Of a DNA stretch of 64,000 nt, positions 22,877-32,941 are shown piece after piece. The stretch's first letter is position 1, and each line of letters opens with the position of its first letter. The notes beneath the pieces are model-generated. The model was not told the DNA's origin and did not search any database. It saw only the letters and a program-made list of their open reading frames with translations. Origin of the DNA: 66-474 sp040388785 (GTDB lineage Bacteria; Pseudomonadota; Gammaproteobacteria; Xanthomonadales; Rhodanobacteraceae); NCBI GenBank assembly GCA_040388785.1, contig JAZKBD010000009.1, forward strand, positions 1 to 64,000, given 5' to 3'. Made by a program: the position numbers and the translations under genes.

Positions 22877-23596
22877 TCACCTGCGTGCAGGCGCGCGCGC
22901 CAGCGCCCACACGTCCACCCGTTGCACGCCGACGCGCTTCAAAACGCGCACGCATTCGGCCAGCGTCGCGCCGGTGGTGAACACGTCGTCCAGAACGGCG
23001 ACGTGTTGCGGCGTTTCCCGATCGAAATTCGCTTCGAACGCGCCGCGCACGTTGCGGCGGCGCTGGATCGCGGTCAATTCGGTTTGCGCGTGGGTGGCGC
23101 GGCTTCGGCGCAATCCGTCACGCAGCAACGGAATGCCGAAGTGTTTCGCCAGCGGCTTCGCGAGTTCCAGCGCCTGGTTGTAGCCGCGCTTGCGCAACCG
23201 CGAATGATGCAGCGGCACCGGCACGATGGCATCGGGCAGCGCGTGCGGCGCTTGCGATGCACGCCAGAGCAACGACAGCGTGCGTCCGGCCGCGAGATCG
23301 GCGCCGAACTTGAAACGCGCTTCCAGTTGCGCCAGCGGCCATTCGTAGCGGAACGGCACCCACGCGGCATCCCACGGCGGCGCGTGCCTGATGCAGCGCC
23401 CGCACAGGGGCGATGGCGTTTCCAGCGGCAACGCACAGTGCGCACAACAGGTCGCATTGCGCGGCATGTCGGCTGCGCACGCCGCGCAAAGACTCAACGC
23501 GCCTTGTCCGCGTGCACCGCACAGCAGGCAATGCGAGGCCAGCAATGCGCCCAATGCATGGTCAACCATATTCGCAGATTTCAAGTTGACAGACAT
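22877..23596 (-). CDS. comF: ComF-family phosphoribosyltransferase-like protein
   Basis: ComF proteins take part in DNA uptake or DNA handling in competent bacteria; the biochemical role is unsettled. The product (239 aa, or 230 aa from the ATG at 23569) has an N-terminal Cys-rich zinc region (CLLCG, CAAC, CCAHC, CGRC) and a C-terminal PRTase motif 'VAVLDDVFTTGATLAEC'. 'PVPLHHSRLRKRGYNQALEL' is highly typical of ComF. The gene sits head-to-head with bioB, a frequent arrangement in gammaproteobacteria, and the probable BirA operator overlaps its first codons or upstream region. Which of the two ATGs is used is unclear: GGGGAG touches the first and none precedes the second. Confidence 0.88.
   Translation of the reverse strand: MSVNLKSANMVDHALGALLASHCLLCGARGQGALSLCAACAADMPRNATCCAHCALPLETPSPLCGRCIRHAPPWDAAWVPFRYEWPLAQLEARFKFGADLAAGRTLSLLWRASQAPHALPDAIVPVPLHHSRLRKRGYNQALELAKPLAKHFGIPLLRDGLRRSRATHAQTELTAIQRRRNVRGAFEANFDRETPQHVAVLDDVFTTGATLAECVRVLKRVGVQRVDVWALARAPARR
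23559..23592. promoter_or_regulatory. Probable BirA operator between comF and bioB
   Basis: GTCAAC (23561-23566) and GTTGAC (23585-23590) form an inverted repeat with an 18-base spacer. In the E. coli bio operator the equivalent half-sites GTAAAC and GTTTAC are also separated by 18 bases, so geometry is identical and each half-site differs by one symmetrical substitution. The right half overlaps a TTGACA -35 element for bioB. The left half touches the comF start. This fits repression of bioB-F-H-C by biotinyl-AMP-bound BirA. Confidence 0.5.
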
Positions 23597-23614
23597 CTCC
23601 CCGGCCCCTGAAAC
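23586..23614 (+). promoter_or_regulatory. Candidate bioB promoter
   Basis: A perfect -35 (TTGACA, 23586-23591) is followed after 17 bases by TGAAAC (23609-23614), a weak -10. The predicted transcript would start about 25 bases before the bioB ATG. The overlap of the -35 with the operator half-site suits a repressed promoter. Confidence 0.4.
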
Positions 23615-23645
23615 TTCCGGTTCACTGTAATGCGGAGTCGCAGCA

Positions 23646-24680
23646 ATGGACGGAATGCATCCCGATGGGCAGGTCAGGCACGACTGGCCATTGTCGGAAA
23701 TCGAGGCGCTGTTCGATCTGCCGTTCATGGCATTGCTGGCGCGCGCGCACGCGGTGCACGCGGCCCGTCACGATCCGAACGCGGTGCAGGTTTCGACCTT
23801 GCTGTCGATCAAGACCGGCGGCTGCCCCGAAGACTGCGCCTACTGCCCGCAGGCGCAGCGCTACCACACCGGCGTGGAAGCGCAGAAGCTGATGGACGTG
23901 GAGGCGGTGCTGGAACGCGCGCGCGCCGCCAAGGCCGCCGGCGCGTCGCGCTTCTGCATGGGTGCGGCGTGGCGCGGGCCGAAGGATCGCGACATTCCGA
24001 AAGTCGCCGCGATGATCCGCGAGGTGAAGGCGCTCGGCATGGAGACCTGCGCGACGCTGGGCCTGCTCGGCGAAGGCCACGCGCAGCAACTGAAAGATGC
24101 CGGCCTCGATTACTACAACCACAACATCGACACCTCGCCGGATTTTTATGGCGAGATCATCCATACCCGCGAGTTCGAGGATCGCCTCGACACGCTGCAA
24201 GGCATCCGCGCGGCGGGCCTGAAGACCTGCTGCGGGGGAATCGTCGGCATGGGCGAAACGCGCATGCAACGCGCGGGATTGCTGCAGGCCTTGGCGAACC
24301 TGCCCGAACATCCGCAGTCGGTGCCGATCAATCAACTGGTGCGCGTGGCCGGCACGCCGCTGGAAAACGCGGACGAACTCGACCCGTTCGAATTCGTGCG
24401 CAGCATCGCCGTCGCGCGCATCGTGATGCCGAAGTCCATCGTGCGCCTGTCGGCCGGACGCCAGCAGATGAGCGACGAGCTGCAGGCGCTGTGCTTCTTC
24501 GCGGGCGCGGGTTCGATTTTCATGGGCGAGAAACTGCTGACGACCGGCAATCCGGACGTCGAACACGACCATGCGCTGTTCCGGCGGCTGGATCTGCATC
24601 CCATGCAGATCGACGTTGACGCGCACGAACCCGACACCGTGCACGCCGACATTCTGGAATCTTGCCCGCACGCGGCCTGA
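23646..24680 (+). CDS. bioB: Biotin synthase
   Basis: BioB is the radical-SAM enzyme that inserts sulfur into dethiobiotin. The 344-aa product has the SAM cluster motif CPEDCAYC near residue 60, and later conserved blocks 'YYNHNIDTSPDFYGEIIHTR', 'KTCCGGIVGMGE' and 'SAGRQQMSDE', the last carrying the Arg that ligates the [2Fe-2S] cluster. The ATG at 23646 gives 'MDGMHPDGQVRHDWPLSEIE'; an in-frame ATG three codons later is possible. It is the first gene of bioB-bioF-bioH-bioC, with bioF starting only three bases after its stop. Confidence 0.97.
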   Translation: MDGMHPDGQVRHDWPLSEIEALFDLPFMALLARAHAVHAARHDPNAVQVSTLLSIKTGGCPEDCAYCPQAQRYHTGVEAQKLMDVEAVLERARAAKAAGASRFCMGAAWRGPKDRDIPKVAAMIREVKALGMETCATLGLLGEGHAQQLKDAGLDYYNHNIDTSPDFYGEIIHTREFEDRLDTLQGIRAAGLKTCCGGIVGMGETRMQRAGLLQALANLPEHPQSVPINQLVRVAGTPLENADELDPFEFVRSIAVARIVMPKSIVRLSAGRQQMSDELQALCFFAGAGSIFMGEKLLTTGNPDVEHDHALFRRLDLHPMQIDVDAHEPDTVHADILESCPHAA

Positions 24681-24683
24681 GCC

Positions 24684-25862
24684 GTGCGCACCGACCTGTT
24701 GCAGAGGCTGGCCGCACGCGAGGCCGAACGCGAACGTGCAGGCTTGTTGCGTCGCGTGCGTACGCTGGATGCGGCGCGCGGCGTGCGCGTCACGCTCCGC
24801 GGCCGCGAGTTGCTGAATTTCTGCAGCAATGACTATCTCGGTCTCGCGCAGGACGCGCGCATCGTCAAGGCGCTGCAAGACGCCGCCAGCAAAGCCGGCG
24901 TCGGCAGCACCGCCGCGCACCTGGTGTGCGGCCATCATCGCGAACACGCGCGGCTCGAAGAAACACTCTGCGACTGGACCGGCCGTGATGGCGCGCTGCT
25001 GTTTTCTTCCGGCTGGCTCGCGAACCTCGGTGTGATGCAGGCGCTGCTGGCCCGCGACGACATGTGCGTGCAGGACAAGTTGAACCACGCCAGCCTGCTC
25101 GATGCCGCGCAACTCGCCGGCGCGGCATTGAAGCGTTATCCGCACAACGATGCCGAGGCGGCGGCGCGGCAGCTTGCGCACATTCCCGGCACGCCTGCAT
25201 TGCTCGCGACCGACGGCGTATTCAGCATGGATGGTGACATCGCGCCGCTGCGCGAACTCGCATCACTCTGCGAACGCGAAGGCGCGACCTTGATGGTGGA
25301 CGACGCGCACGGGCTGGGTGTATTCGGCGCACGAGGTGCAGGCAGCGTCGACGCAGCCGGGCTGTCGCAAGGTGATGCACCGGTGCTGATGGCGACGCTG
25401 GGCAAGGTTTTGGGCTGCGCGGGCGCATTCGTCGCCGGCAGTCGCGCGCTGGTCGAAGGGCTGACGCAGTTCGCGCGCAGCTTCGTCTACACCACCGCGA
25501 TGCCGCCGGCGCTGGCCGCGGCCGCATGCGAGGCCGTACGCATCGCGCGCGAAGAGGAATGGCGTCGCGAAACGCTGCGCGCGCTGGTCGCGCGGTTCCG
25601 CACGGGCGCCAGGCAACTCGGCTTGCCGCTGGGGGCGTCATGCAGCGCGATCCAGCCGATCGTGCTGGGCGATGCGGAACGCACCGTCGCCGCCTCGCAT
25701 GCGCTGGAACAACGCGGACTCCTCGTCACCGCGATCCGTCCGCCCACGGTGCCGGACGGCAAGGCGCGTTTGCGGATCACCTTGTCGGCCGCACACGAAA
25801 TCGGCGACGTGGACCGGCTGCTCGATGCGCTGGCGCAACTGCCGCGCCACGCGATCGCCTAA
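24684..25862 (+). CDS. bioF: 8-amino-7-oxononanoate synthase
   Basis: BioF is a PLP enzyme that condenses pimeloyl-ACP with alanine. The 392-aa product starts with GTG three bases after bioB ('MRTDLLQRLAAREAERERAG'). The family blocks 'NDYLGLAQD', 'VGSTAAHLVCGHH', 'VDDAHGLGVFGARGAG' and the PLP-lysine motif 'ATLGKVLGCAGAF' (Lys near residue 237) are all present, so the enzyme looks active. It is followed by bioH after 12 bases. Confidence 0.95.
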   Translation: MRTDLLQRLAAREAERERAGLLRRVRTLDAARGVRVTLRGRELLNFCSNDYLGLAQDARIVKALQDAASKAGVGSTAAHLVCGHHREHARLEETLCDWTGRDGALLFSSGWLANLGVMQALLARDDMCVQDKLNHASLLDAAQLAGAALKRYPHNDAEAAARQLAHIPGTPALLATDGVFSMDGDIAPLRELASLCEREGATLMVDDAHGLGVFGARGAGSVDAAGLSQGDAPVLMATLGKVLGCAGAFVAGSRALVEGLTQFARSFVYTTAMPPALAAAACEAVRIAREEEWRRETLRALVARFRTGARQLGLPLGASCSAIQPIVLGDAERTVAASHALEQRGLLVTAIRPPTVPDGKARLRITLSAAHEIGDVDRLLDALAQLPRHAIA

Positions 25863-25874
25863 AATGGCTGGTTC

Positions 25875-26651
25875 ATGTCCGGACTTTTCATCCATACCGA
25901 AGGGCGCGGCGACACGCACCTCGTGCTGCTGCACGGCTGGGCCATGCACGGCGGCGTGTTCGCGCCGCTGGTCGAACCGCTGCGCGACCGCTGCACGCTG
26001 CACGTGGTCGACCTGCCGGGGCACGGACGCTCGCGCGATTGCGATGTTTCATTGCAACCCGGCGAGTGCGCGAAAGCCATCGCCGCGCGCGTGCCTCGGG
26101 CAATCTGGCTGGGCTGGTCGCTGGGCGGTTTGTATGCGCTGCAGGCCGCGCTGGATTTTCCGCGGCAGGTGCAGGCGCTCGCGATGGTCTGCGCGTCGCC
26201 GCGTTTCGCGCGCGGCGAAGGGTGGCAATACGCGGTGTCGCCGGAAATCCTGCAGGACTTCGGACGCGATCTCGAAACCGATTACGAAGGCACGCTGGAA
26301 CGTTTCCTCGCGCTGGAGGCGCTGGGCAGCGATTGCGCGCAGGCGGACCTGCGCAAGTTGCGCGCCGACACCTTCAATGAATTCCGGCCGCAGGTGCGCG
26401 CGCTCACCGAAGGCCTGGACGTGCTGGAACACACCGACTCGCGCGCGCGCTTGCCGCAATTGACGCAAGCCAGCGCATGGATCGCGGGCCGCCGCGACCG
26501 GCTCGTGCCGTGGCAGGCAATGCAATGGAGCGCGACGCAATGCGGCGGCGTGTTCACCTGCATCGCCGGCGGCGGACACGCGCCTTTCATCGGCCACGCC
26601 GGTGAAGTCGTCAACGCGTTGGCGCCGTTGCTCGCGATGAAGCCGGCATGA
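25875..26651 (+). CDS. bioH: Pimeloyl-[ACP] methyl ester esterase
   Basis: BioH removes the methyl group from pimeloyl-ACP methyl ester, ending the FabI-dependent disguise opened by BioC. The 258-aa alpha/beta hydrolase has 'LLHGWAMHGGVF' (oxyanion hole), nucleophile 'GWSLGG' near residue 80, acid 'AGRRDRLVP' and histidine 'GGGHAPFIGH'. Position between bioF and bioC agrees with this role. Its stop overlaps the bioC ATG (ATGA at 26648). A TAAAAT hexamer nine bases before the start could be part of a weak internal promoter, but no -35 is seen. Confidence 0.93.
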   Translation: MSGLFIHTEGRGDTHLVLLHGWAMHGGVFAPLVEPLRDRCTLHVVDLPGHGRSRDCDVSLQPGECAKAIAARVPRAIWLGWSLGGLYALQAALDFPRQVQALAMVCASPRFARGEGWQYAVSPEILQDFGRDLETDYEGTLERFLALEALGSDCAQADLRKLRADTFNEFRPQVRALTEGLDVLEHTDSRARLPQLTQASAWIAGRRDRLVPWQAMQWSATQCGGVFTCIAGGGHAPFIGHAGEVVNALAPLLAMKPA

Positions 26652-27529
26652 CGGAGCAACGGCTCGATACGCGCCAGGTGCAGCGTGCCTTCGCGCGCGC
26701 CGCCTCGACCTACGAGCGCCACGACGCCTTGCAACGCGAAGTCGAATCGTGCCTCTTCGAAAGCCTCGGCTACTACGGGGGCAAACCACTGCGCGTGCTC
26801 GATGTCGGTTGCGGCACGGGACGCGGCACCGCGCTGTTGAAGAAACGCTGGCGCGATGCCGAGGTGATCGCGCTGGATCTTTCGCTGCCGATGTTGCGCG
26901 AGGCACGCCGGCACCGGGGATGGCTTCGTCCGTTCGAACGCGTTTGCGCGGACGGACAGGCGCTGCCGTTTCCCGACCGCAGCGTGGACGTCGTTTATTC
27001 CAACCTGTGCCTGCAGTGGTGCGACTCACCGCAGCCGCTGCTCGCGGAATGCGCACGGGTGCTGAAGCCCGGCGGCTTCATGGTGGCGTCCAGTCTCGGG
27101 CCCGACACCTTGATGGAACTTCGCGAAGCGTGGGCCGCAGCGGACGCAACGCAGGCGCACGTCGGACGTTTTCTCGACCTGCGCGACGTCGGCGACGCGG
27201 CGCTGGCGGCGGGCCTCAAGGATCCGGTGCTGGACACCGACCACATCACCGTCGATTACGCTGACGTGCGCGGTTTGTTGACGGACCTGAAAGGCCTTGG
27301 CGCGACCAATGCCGATCGCGAACGCCCGCACGCACTCACCGGCAAGGCGCGTTTCAAGGCCATGCTGGACGCTTATGAAGCCCGCCGCCGCGACGGGCGC
27401 ATTCCGGCAACCTGGGAGGTCATCACGCTGCACGCTTGGGGCGCGCCCGAAGGTTTCCTGCCGCGCCATGGCGGACGCGAAACGCCGTTCGAGGTGATCA
27501 AGTGGGCTGAACGTCCGCCGCGCAGCTGA
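26648..27529 (+). CDS. bioC: Malonyl-[ACP] O-methyltransferase
   Basis: BioC methylates malonyl-ACP to start pimelate assembly on the fatty-acid synthase. The 293-aa product has the SAM-binding motif 'VLDVGCGTGRGTALL' near residue 51, then 'ALDLSLPML' and 'VYSNLCLQWCDSP', a BioC-specific block, followed by 'GPDTLMELREAW'. The ATG overlaps the bioH stop. No bioA or bioD is found in the window; they are presumably elsewhere, a common split in this group. Confidence 0.93.
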   Translation: MTEQRLDTRQVQRAFARAASTYERHDALQREVESCLFESLGYYGGKPLRVLDVGCGTGRGTALLKKRWRDAEVIALDLSLPMLREARRHRGWLRPFERVCADGQALPFPDRSVDVVYSNLCLQWCDSPQPLLAECARVLKPGGFMVASSLGPDTLMELREAWAAADATQAHVGRFLDLRDVGDAALAAGLKDPVLDTDHITVDYADVRGLLTDLKGLGATNADRERPHALTGKARFKAMLDAYEARRRDGRIPATWEVITLHAWGAPEGFLPRHGGRETPFEVIKWAERPPRS

Positions 27530-27531
27530 GT

Positions 27532-28416
27532 TCAACCTGCATCCAATTTCCCGATCAGTTTCGCCGCGTCGAACGGCGCGCACACCTTGGCATCGTTGTC
27601 GAAGTAGCAGTACACATCGCGTGACTTGCGGCGAGGCAGCACCGGCGCACCCGCCACACGCACGGCATCGCGCGGCTGCGAACCCCGATGCCAGGCGCGG
27701 ATGCGCGTGGCCCAGCGATCCAGCGCCGCATCGGTGTAACCGCTGGTGTAGAGCTGCTTGTCGCCGTGCAGGCGCAGATACATGAAACTCGCAGTGACTT
27801 CCTCGACGTAGGGCCACTTGCCGGCCGTGTCCGCCACCACCAGCGCGATGTCGTGCTCGCGCAGCAGTTCGACGAAGAAGGGCTCGAGAAAATCCGGATT
27901 GCGGACCTCGATCGCATGACGCAGCCGGCGGTTGCGATCGATCGCCAGACGCGCGCGGCCCTTCATCCGGAAATCGCGCCGGCGCGCCAGCTTCAGCGCG
28001 GCTTTGGTATCGCGCGGCAGACGTTCGAAGAAGCGCGCGAACAGGTCGTGGTCGTACTTGAAGTTGGCCGGGAACTGCCACAACACCGGCCCGAATTTGT
28101 CGTCCAGTTCGAATACGCCGGACGCGAAGAAATTCGCCAGCGGCGCGTCGATGTCGCGCAACCGCCGCACGTGGGTGATGAAGCGCGGCGCCTTCACCGC
28201 GAATACGAAACCGCGCGGCGTCGCTTCGCGCCAGCGTGCGTAACTTTCCGGCCGCTGCAGTGAATAGAACGAACCGTTCAATTCGATGCTGGGAAACTGC
28301 CGCGACGCGTAAGCAAGTTCGTCGCGCTGCACCAGGTCCTTCGGATAGAACACGCCGCGCCAGGGCGGGTAGCGCCACCCCGAGATGCCGATGCGAATCC
28401 TTGCCATGCGCTCCAT
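27532..28416 (-). CDS. DUF72-family TIM-barrel protein
   Basis: The 294-aa product begins 'MERMARIRIGISGWRYPPWRG' and contains 'QFPSIELNGSFYSLQRPESY', 'GPVLWQFPANFKYD', 'AIEVRNPDF' and 'FMYLRLHGDKQLYTSGYTD', all typical of DUF72 (YecE-like) proteins. These are TIM-barrel-like and of unknown enzymatic role. No signal peptide. It converges on bioC with only two bases between the stops. A start at 28407 is equally possible. Confidence 0.88.
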   Translation of the reverse strand: MERMARIRIGISGWRYPPWRGVFYPKDLVQRDELAYASRQFPSIELNGSFYSLQRPESYARWREATPRGFVFAVKAPRFITHVRRLRDIDAPLANFFASGVFELDDKFGPVLWQFPANFKYDHDLFARFFERLPRDTKAALKLARRRDFRMKGRARLAIDRNRRLRHAIEVRNPDFLEPFFVELLREHDIALVVADTAGKWPYVEEVTASFMYLRLHGDKQLYTSGYTDAALDRWATRIRAWHRGSQPRDAVRVAGAPVLPRRKSRDVYCYFDNDAKVCAPFDAAKLIGKLDAG

Positions 28417-28457
28417 TACAGGGGCGCGTGCGTGATCGGCGGATGAAGCGCGACGGC

Positions 28458-29507
28458 TCAGTTCGTTGCCGGCCCCACGACCAAGATCGTGAAACTGCCT
28501 GGCTTCATCGTCGGGCGCGGATGCGGATCGGCGGCGGTCGGCGCGGGCCGCGGCCCGAGTTCGGCGGCAGAAAGGTAGATGCGTCCGCTGGCTTCATCCA
28601 GCGCCATCGTGCGCGCGCTCTTCTGCGTCGGCGCGTTCGCCAGCACCGCGTAACGATCCGGCGTGGTCTCGCGCACCACCGTCAAGGTGCCGCTGTGTCC
28701 GTTGGAACTGAACACGAGTCCGCGCTGCGCGTCGTAACGCGCGGCATCCGGGCCTTCGCCGATCGGCACGCTCGCGACCTGCCTGCCATCGGTCGAGTCG
28801 GTCACCGCCATGGTCCGGTTCTGGCACACCGAGAACAGGCGATGGTGTGCGACATCGATCGCCAGCCCGGACGGACTGTCGCAATCCTTCAGCGGCCAGG
28901 TCGCGATGACTTTCATCGCGACCGGATCGATTTCGACCAGTTCGTTCCTGCTTTCGATATTGTCGAACACGTGCCCGCGTCCGTCGCTTACCGCAAATTC
29001 CGGCCGGCCCGGCAGCGTCACGTGGCCCAGCAGCTTGCCGCTTTTCGCATCGATCACGCTGGCATCGTTGCTGTCGCCGTTGAACGTGAACACGCGATGC
29101 GAGTACGGGTCGTAGAGAATGGCGTCGGGATCCTGCGCGTTCACCGCGACGGTCTGTTCGACCTTCAGCATGGCGGGATCGAACACCGTGACGGTATTGG
29201 CGCGGCCGTTGCTGATGAAGCCCTTGTGCAAGTCATCGGCGAGCGCGATGCCGTGCACGCCGGACAGGCCGTCGATTTCGCCGACGACGGAGCGCTTGGC
29301 CATGGACGGCGTTCTCGCTACATCCAGCACGATCACGCGGTCCGAACGGCTGACATAAAGATGCTGCGCGGACTGGTCCAGCGCGAGGTAATCCCAGCCA
29401 CCTTCACCGCCCAGCGGATAGCGCTGTTGGACTTTCCAGCCGCCCGCGGCTGCCAGCACGCAAACGGGCATCAGCATCACGAACACGGCCAGTGCAGAGC
29501 GTTGCAT
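28458..29507 (-). CDS. Secreted YVTN-type beta-propeller protein
   Basis: The 349-aa product has a signal peptide (MQRSALAVFVMLMPVCVLAAAG). The mature part carries repeats of about 40 residues of the form 'VxVIDxxSGKxxGxVxLPGxPEFAVSDGRGxVF', matching seven-bladed YVTN/NHL-like propellers found in periplasmic or surface proteins. No haem or metal motif is seen. GGGAG lies at reasonable spacing before the ATG. The gene is divergent from the EamA transporter and, by its neighbours, cannot be linked to a pathway. Confidence 0.75.
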   Translation of the reverse strand: MQRSALAVFVMLMPVCVLAAAGGWKVQQRYPLGGEGGWDYLALDQSAQHLYVSRSDRVIVLDVARTPSMAKRSVVGEIDGLSGVHGIALADDLHKGFISNGRANTVTVFDPAMLKVEQTVAVNAQDPDAILYDPYSHRVFTFNGDSNDASVIDAKSGKLLGHVTLPGRPEFAVSDGRGHVFDNIESRNELVEIDPVAMKVIATWPLKDCDSPSGLAIDVAHHRLFSVCQNRTMAVTDSTDGRQVASVPIGEGPDAARYDAQRGLVFSSNGHSGTLTVVRETTPDRYAVLANAPTQKSARTMALDEASGRIYLSAAELGPRPAPTAADPHPRPTMKPGSFTILVVGPATN

Positions 29508-29576
29508 GGGAGGACTCCCGCTTGTCAGGGTCTGCCCCGCACTATCCTTGACCTCCCTTAGCGGACGCTTCGCGCC

Positions 29577-30464
29577 ATGACCCCCACCCGCGCCCCCGAA
29601 CGCGCCGCATGGATCGGTTTGCTGGTCCTCACTGTGGTGTGGAGTCTCAACTGGTCGGTGATGAAGATCGCGACGCGTTACAGCGGACCCTTCACCTTCA
29701 GCGCACAGCGTTACGTGATCGGCACGGTGGTGCTGTTCGCGCTGCTGGCCTTGCGTCGCAATCCGCTGAAACCGACGCCGTGGTGGCCGACCATCGCGAT
29801 CGGATTGATGCAAACCGCCGCGTTCCAGGCGCTGGCGCAATGGGCGCTGGTCTCGGGCGGCGCGGGCAAGACCGCGTTGCTCGCCTACACCATGCCGTTC
29901 TGGGTGGTGCCGCTGGCGTGGTGGTGGGTGCACGAAAAGCCGGGCCTGACGCGCTGGCTGTGCATCCTGATCGCGGCGGCCGGATTCGTGTGCGTAGTCG
30001 AGCCTTGGCGGCCGCTGGGGGCGCCACGCAGCGTCATCCTCGCCTTGCTTGCCGGCCTGGCGTGGGCGGTCGCGACCGTACTTTCCAAACGCCTGTTCCA
30101 GCGCCATCCGGATGTCACCCCGTTGCGCCTCACGGCATGGCAGATGCTGGTCGGTACCGTCGGTCTCGTCATCGTCGCCGTCGTCACGCCGCAACGATCC
30201 GTGGACTGGACCGGCGCCTACGTCGCCGCATTGTTGTACAACGGCCTGCTGTCGTCGGGGGTGTGCTGGGTTTTGTGGGCGGTGGTGGTGCAACGCCTGT
30301 CCGCCAACGTGGCGGGCCTGACCAGCCTGGCGGTGCCGGTCGCCGGCGTGCTGTTCGCCTGGGGCCTGCTGCACGAGCAGCCGTCCAACCCTGAATGGAT
30401 CGGGATTGTGCTGATCGGAATCGCCCTGCTTGCTTTGCAATTCAGGCGCCGCGTGCCAGCATAA
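29577..30464 (+). CDS. EamA-family (DMT) transporter
   Basis: This 295-aa inner-membrane protein has ten hydrophobic segments arranged as two EamA repeats, with 'LVLTVVWSLNWSVMKIA' at the N-terminus and 'LAGLAWAVATVLSKRLFQR' opening the second repeat. Drug/metabolite transporters of this type export amino acids, nucleosides or other small molecules; the substrate cannot be assigned. It lies 50 bases before the exopolysaccharide genes on the same strand but has its own start region. Confidence 0.85.
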   Translation: MTPTRAPERAAWIGLLVLTVVWSLNWSVMKIATRYSGPFTFSAQRYVIGTVVLFALLALRRNPLKPTPWWPTIAIGLMQTAAFQALAQWALVSGGAGKTALLAYTMPFWVVPLAWWWVHEKPGLTRWLCILIAAAGFVCVVEPWRPLGAPRSVILALLAGLAWAVATVLSKRLFQRHPDVTPLRLTAWQMLVGTVGLVIVAVVTPQRSVDWTGAYVAALLYNGLLSSGVCWVLWAVVVQRLSANVAGLTSLAVPVAGVLFAWGLLHEQPSNPEWIGIVLIGIALLALQFRRRVPA

Positions 30465-30513
30465 CGCGCTCTCGAAGTCGTGCCTGGCACGCAACGCCTC
30501 AGAAGGAACCTGC

Positions 30514-31806
<1,293 letters not shown>

Positions 31807-31815
31807 GGAGACCGC

Positions 31816-32823
31816 ATGCGCATCCTCGTCACCGGCGCCGCCGGTTTCATCGGATCAGCCTTGAGCCTGCGCCTGCTGGCGCGCGGCGACGACGTGCTGG
31901 GCGTCGACAATCTCAATGACTACTACGACGTCACCCTGAAGCAGGCGCGGCTGGACCGGCTGACGCCACACCCGAACTTCAGGTTCGCGAAGCTGAGCAT
32001 CGAGGACCGGCCGGCACTGGAAAAGGCCTTCCACGGTTTCCGGCCGCAGCGCGTGGTGAACCTGGCCGCGCAGGCCGGCGTGCGCTACTCCATCGAAAAC
32101 CCGTACGCCTACGTCGAATCGAACCTGGTCGGCTTCATCAACATCCTGGAAGCCTGCCGGCACGGCAAGGTCGAGCACCTGGTATACGCGTCATCCAGTT
32201 CGGTCTATGGCGCCAATCGCAAGCTGCCGTTCTCGGTGCAGGATCCGGTCGACCATCCGGTCAGCCTGTACGCCGCGACCAAGAAAGCCAACGAGCTGAT
32301 GGCGCACACCTACAGCCATCTGTACAACCTGCCGACCACGGGGCTGCGCTTCTTCACGGTGTACGGCCCGTGGGGTCGGCCGGACATGGCGCTGTTCCTG
32401 TTCACGCGGAAAATCCTGGCGGGCGAGCCGATCGACGTGTTCAACCACGGCCACCACACCCGCGACTTCACCTACATCGACGACATCGTGGAAGGCGTGG
32501 TCCGCACCCTCGATCACGTGCCCGGCCCCGACCCGGCCTACGACCCGCTGCACCCCAACTCGGCGACCTCGTCGGCGCCTTACCGGGTGTACAACATCGG
32601 CAACAGCCACCCCGTCCAGCTTTCGCACTACATCGAGGTGCTGGAAGACTGCCTGGGCCGCAAGGCCGAGCAAAACCTGCTGCCGCTGCAGCCGGGCGAC
32701 GTGCCCGATACCAGCGCCGAGGTCACGGAATTGATGGCCGATACCGGCTACCGTCCCGACACGCCGGTGGAAGAAGGCGTGCGCCGTTTCGTCGACTGGT
32801 ATCGGCGCTACTACGGGGTTTGA
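31816..32823 (+). CDS. UDP-uronate/UDP-sugar 4-epimerase (SDR family)
   Basis: The 335-aa product is an extended SDR: NAD motif 'VTGAAGFIGSAL' at residue 5, 'YASSSSVYG' and catalytic 'YAATKKANE' (Y and K) near residue 152, and 'RFFTVYGPWGRPDMA'. This pattern is that of UDP-glucuronate 4-epimerase (CapI/LspL-like). With the upstream dehydrogenase it would make a galacturonic-type nucleotide sugar for the polymer. SD-like AAGGAG precedes the ATG. The next gene starts 118 bases later, after a palindromic regulatory region. Confidence 0.88.
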   Translation: MRILVTGAAGFIGSALSLRLLARGDDVLGVDNLNDYYDVTLKQARLDRLTPHPNFRFAKLSIEDRPALEKAFHGFRPQRVVNLAAQAGVRYSIENPYAYVESNLVGFINILEACRHGKVEHLVYASSSSVYGANRKLPFSVQDPVDHPVSLYAATKKANELMAHTYSHLYNLPTTGLRFFTVYGPWGRPDMALFLFTRKILAGEPIDVFNHGHHTRDFTYIDDIVEGVVRTLDHVPGPDPAYDPLHPNSATSSAPYRVYNIGNSHPVQLSHYIEVLEDCLGRKAEQNLLPLQPGDVPDTSAEVTELMADTGYRPDTPVEEGVRRFVDWYRRYYGV

Positions 32824-32870
32824 GGCGGGTCTGATGGGCGTTACTGGCATACAACTTGCTTGATGCTTTC

Positions 32871-32906
32871 CACAGGAAACCGTGATACGTTTCACGTTTT
32901 CCTGTG
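32871..32906. promoter_or_regulatory. 36-bp palindrome with CRP/Clp-like core
   Basis: Arms CACAGGAAACCGTG (32871-32884) and CACGTTTTCCTGTG (32893-32906) match at 13 of 14 positions with an 8-base spacer. The centre reads CGTGA-N6-TCACG, which has the geometry of a CRP/Clp site (TGTGA-N6-TCACA). It ends 35 bases before the ATG of the Wza-like gene and has no T-run, so an operator is more likely than a terminator. In Xanthomonas the CRP homologue Clp controls exopolysaccharide genes in response to c-di-GMP; the same role here is inference. Confidence 0.6.
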
Positions 32907-32941
32907 CGCCATCCTGACCACATCTTCTAGGGGCTCAAGCA

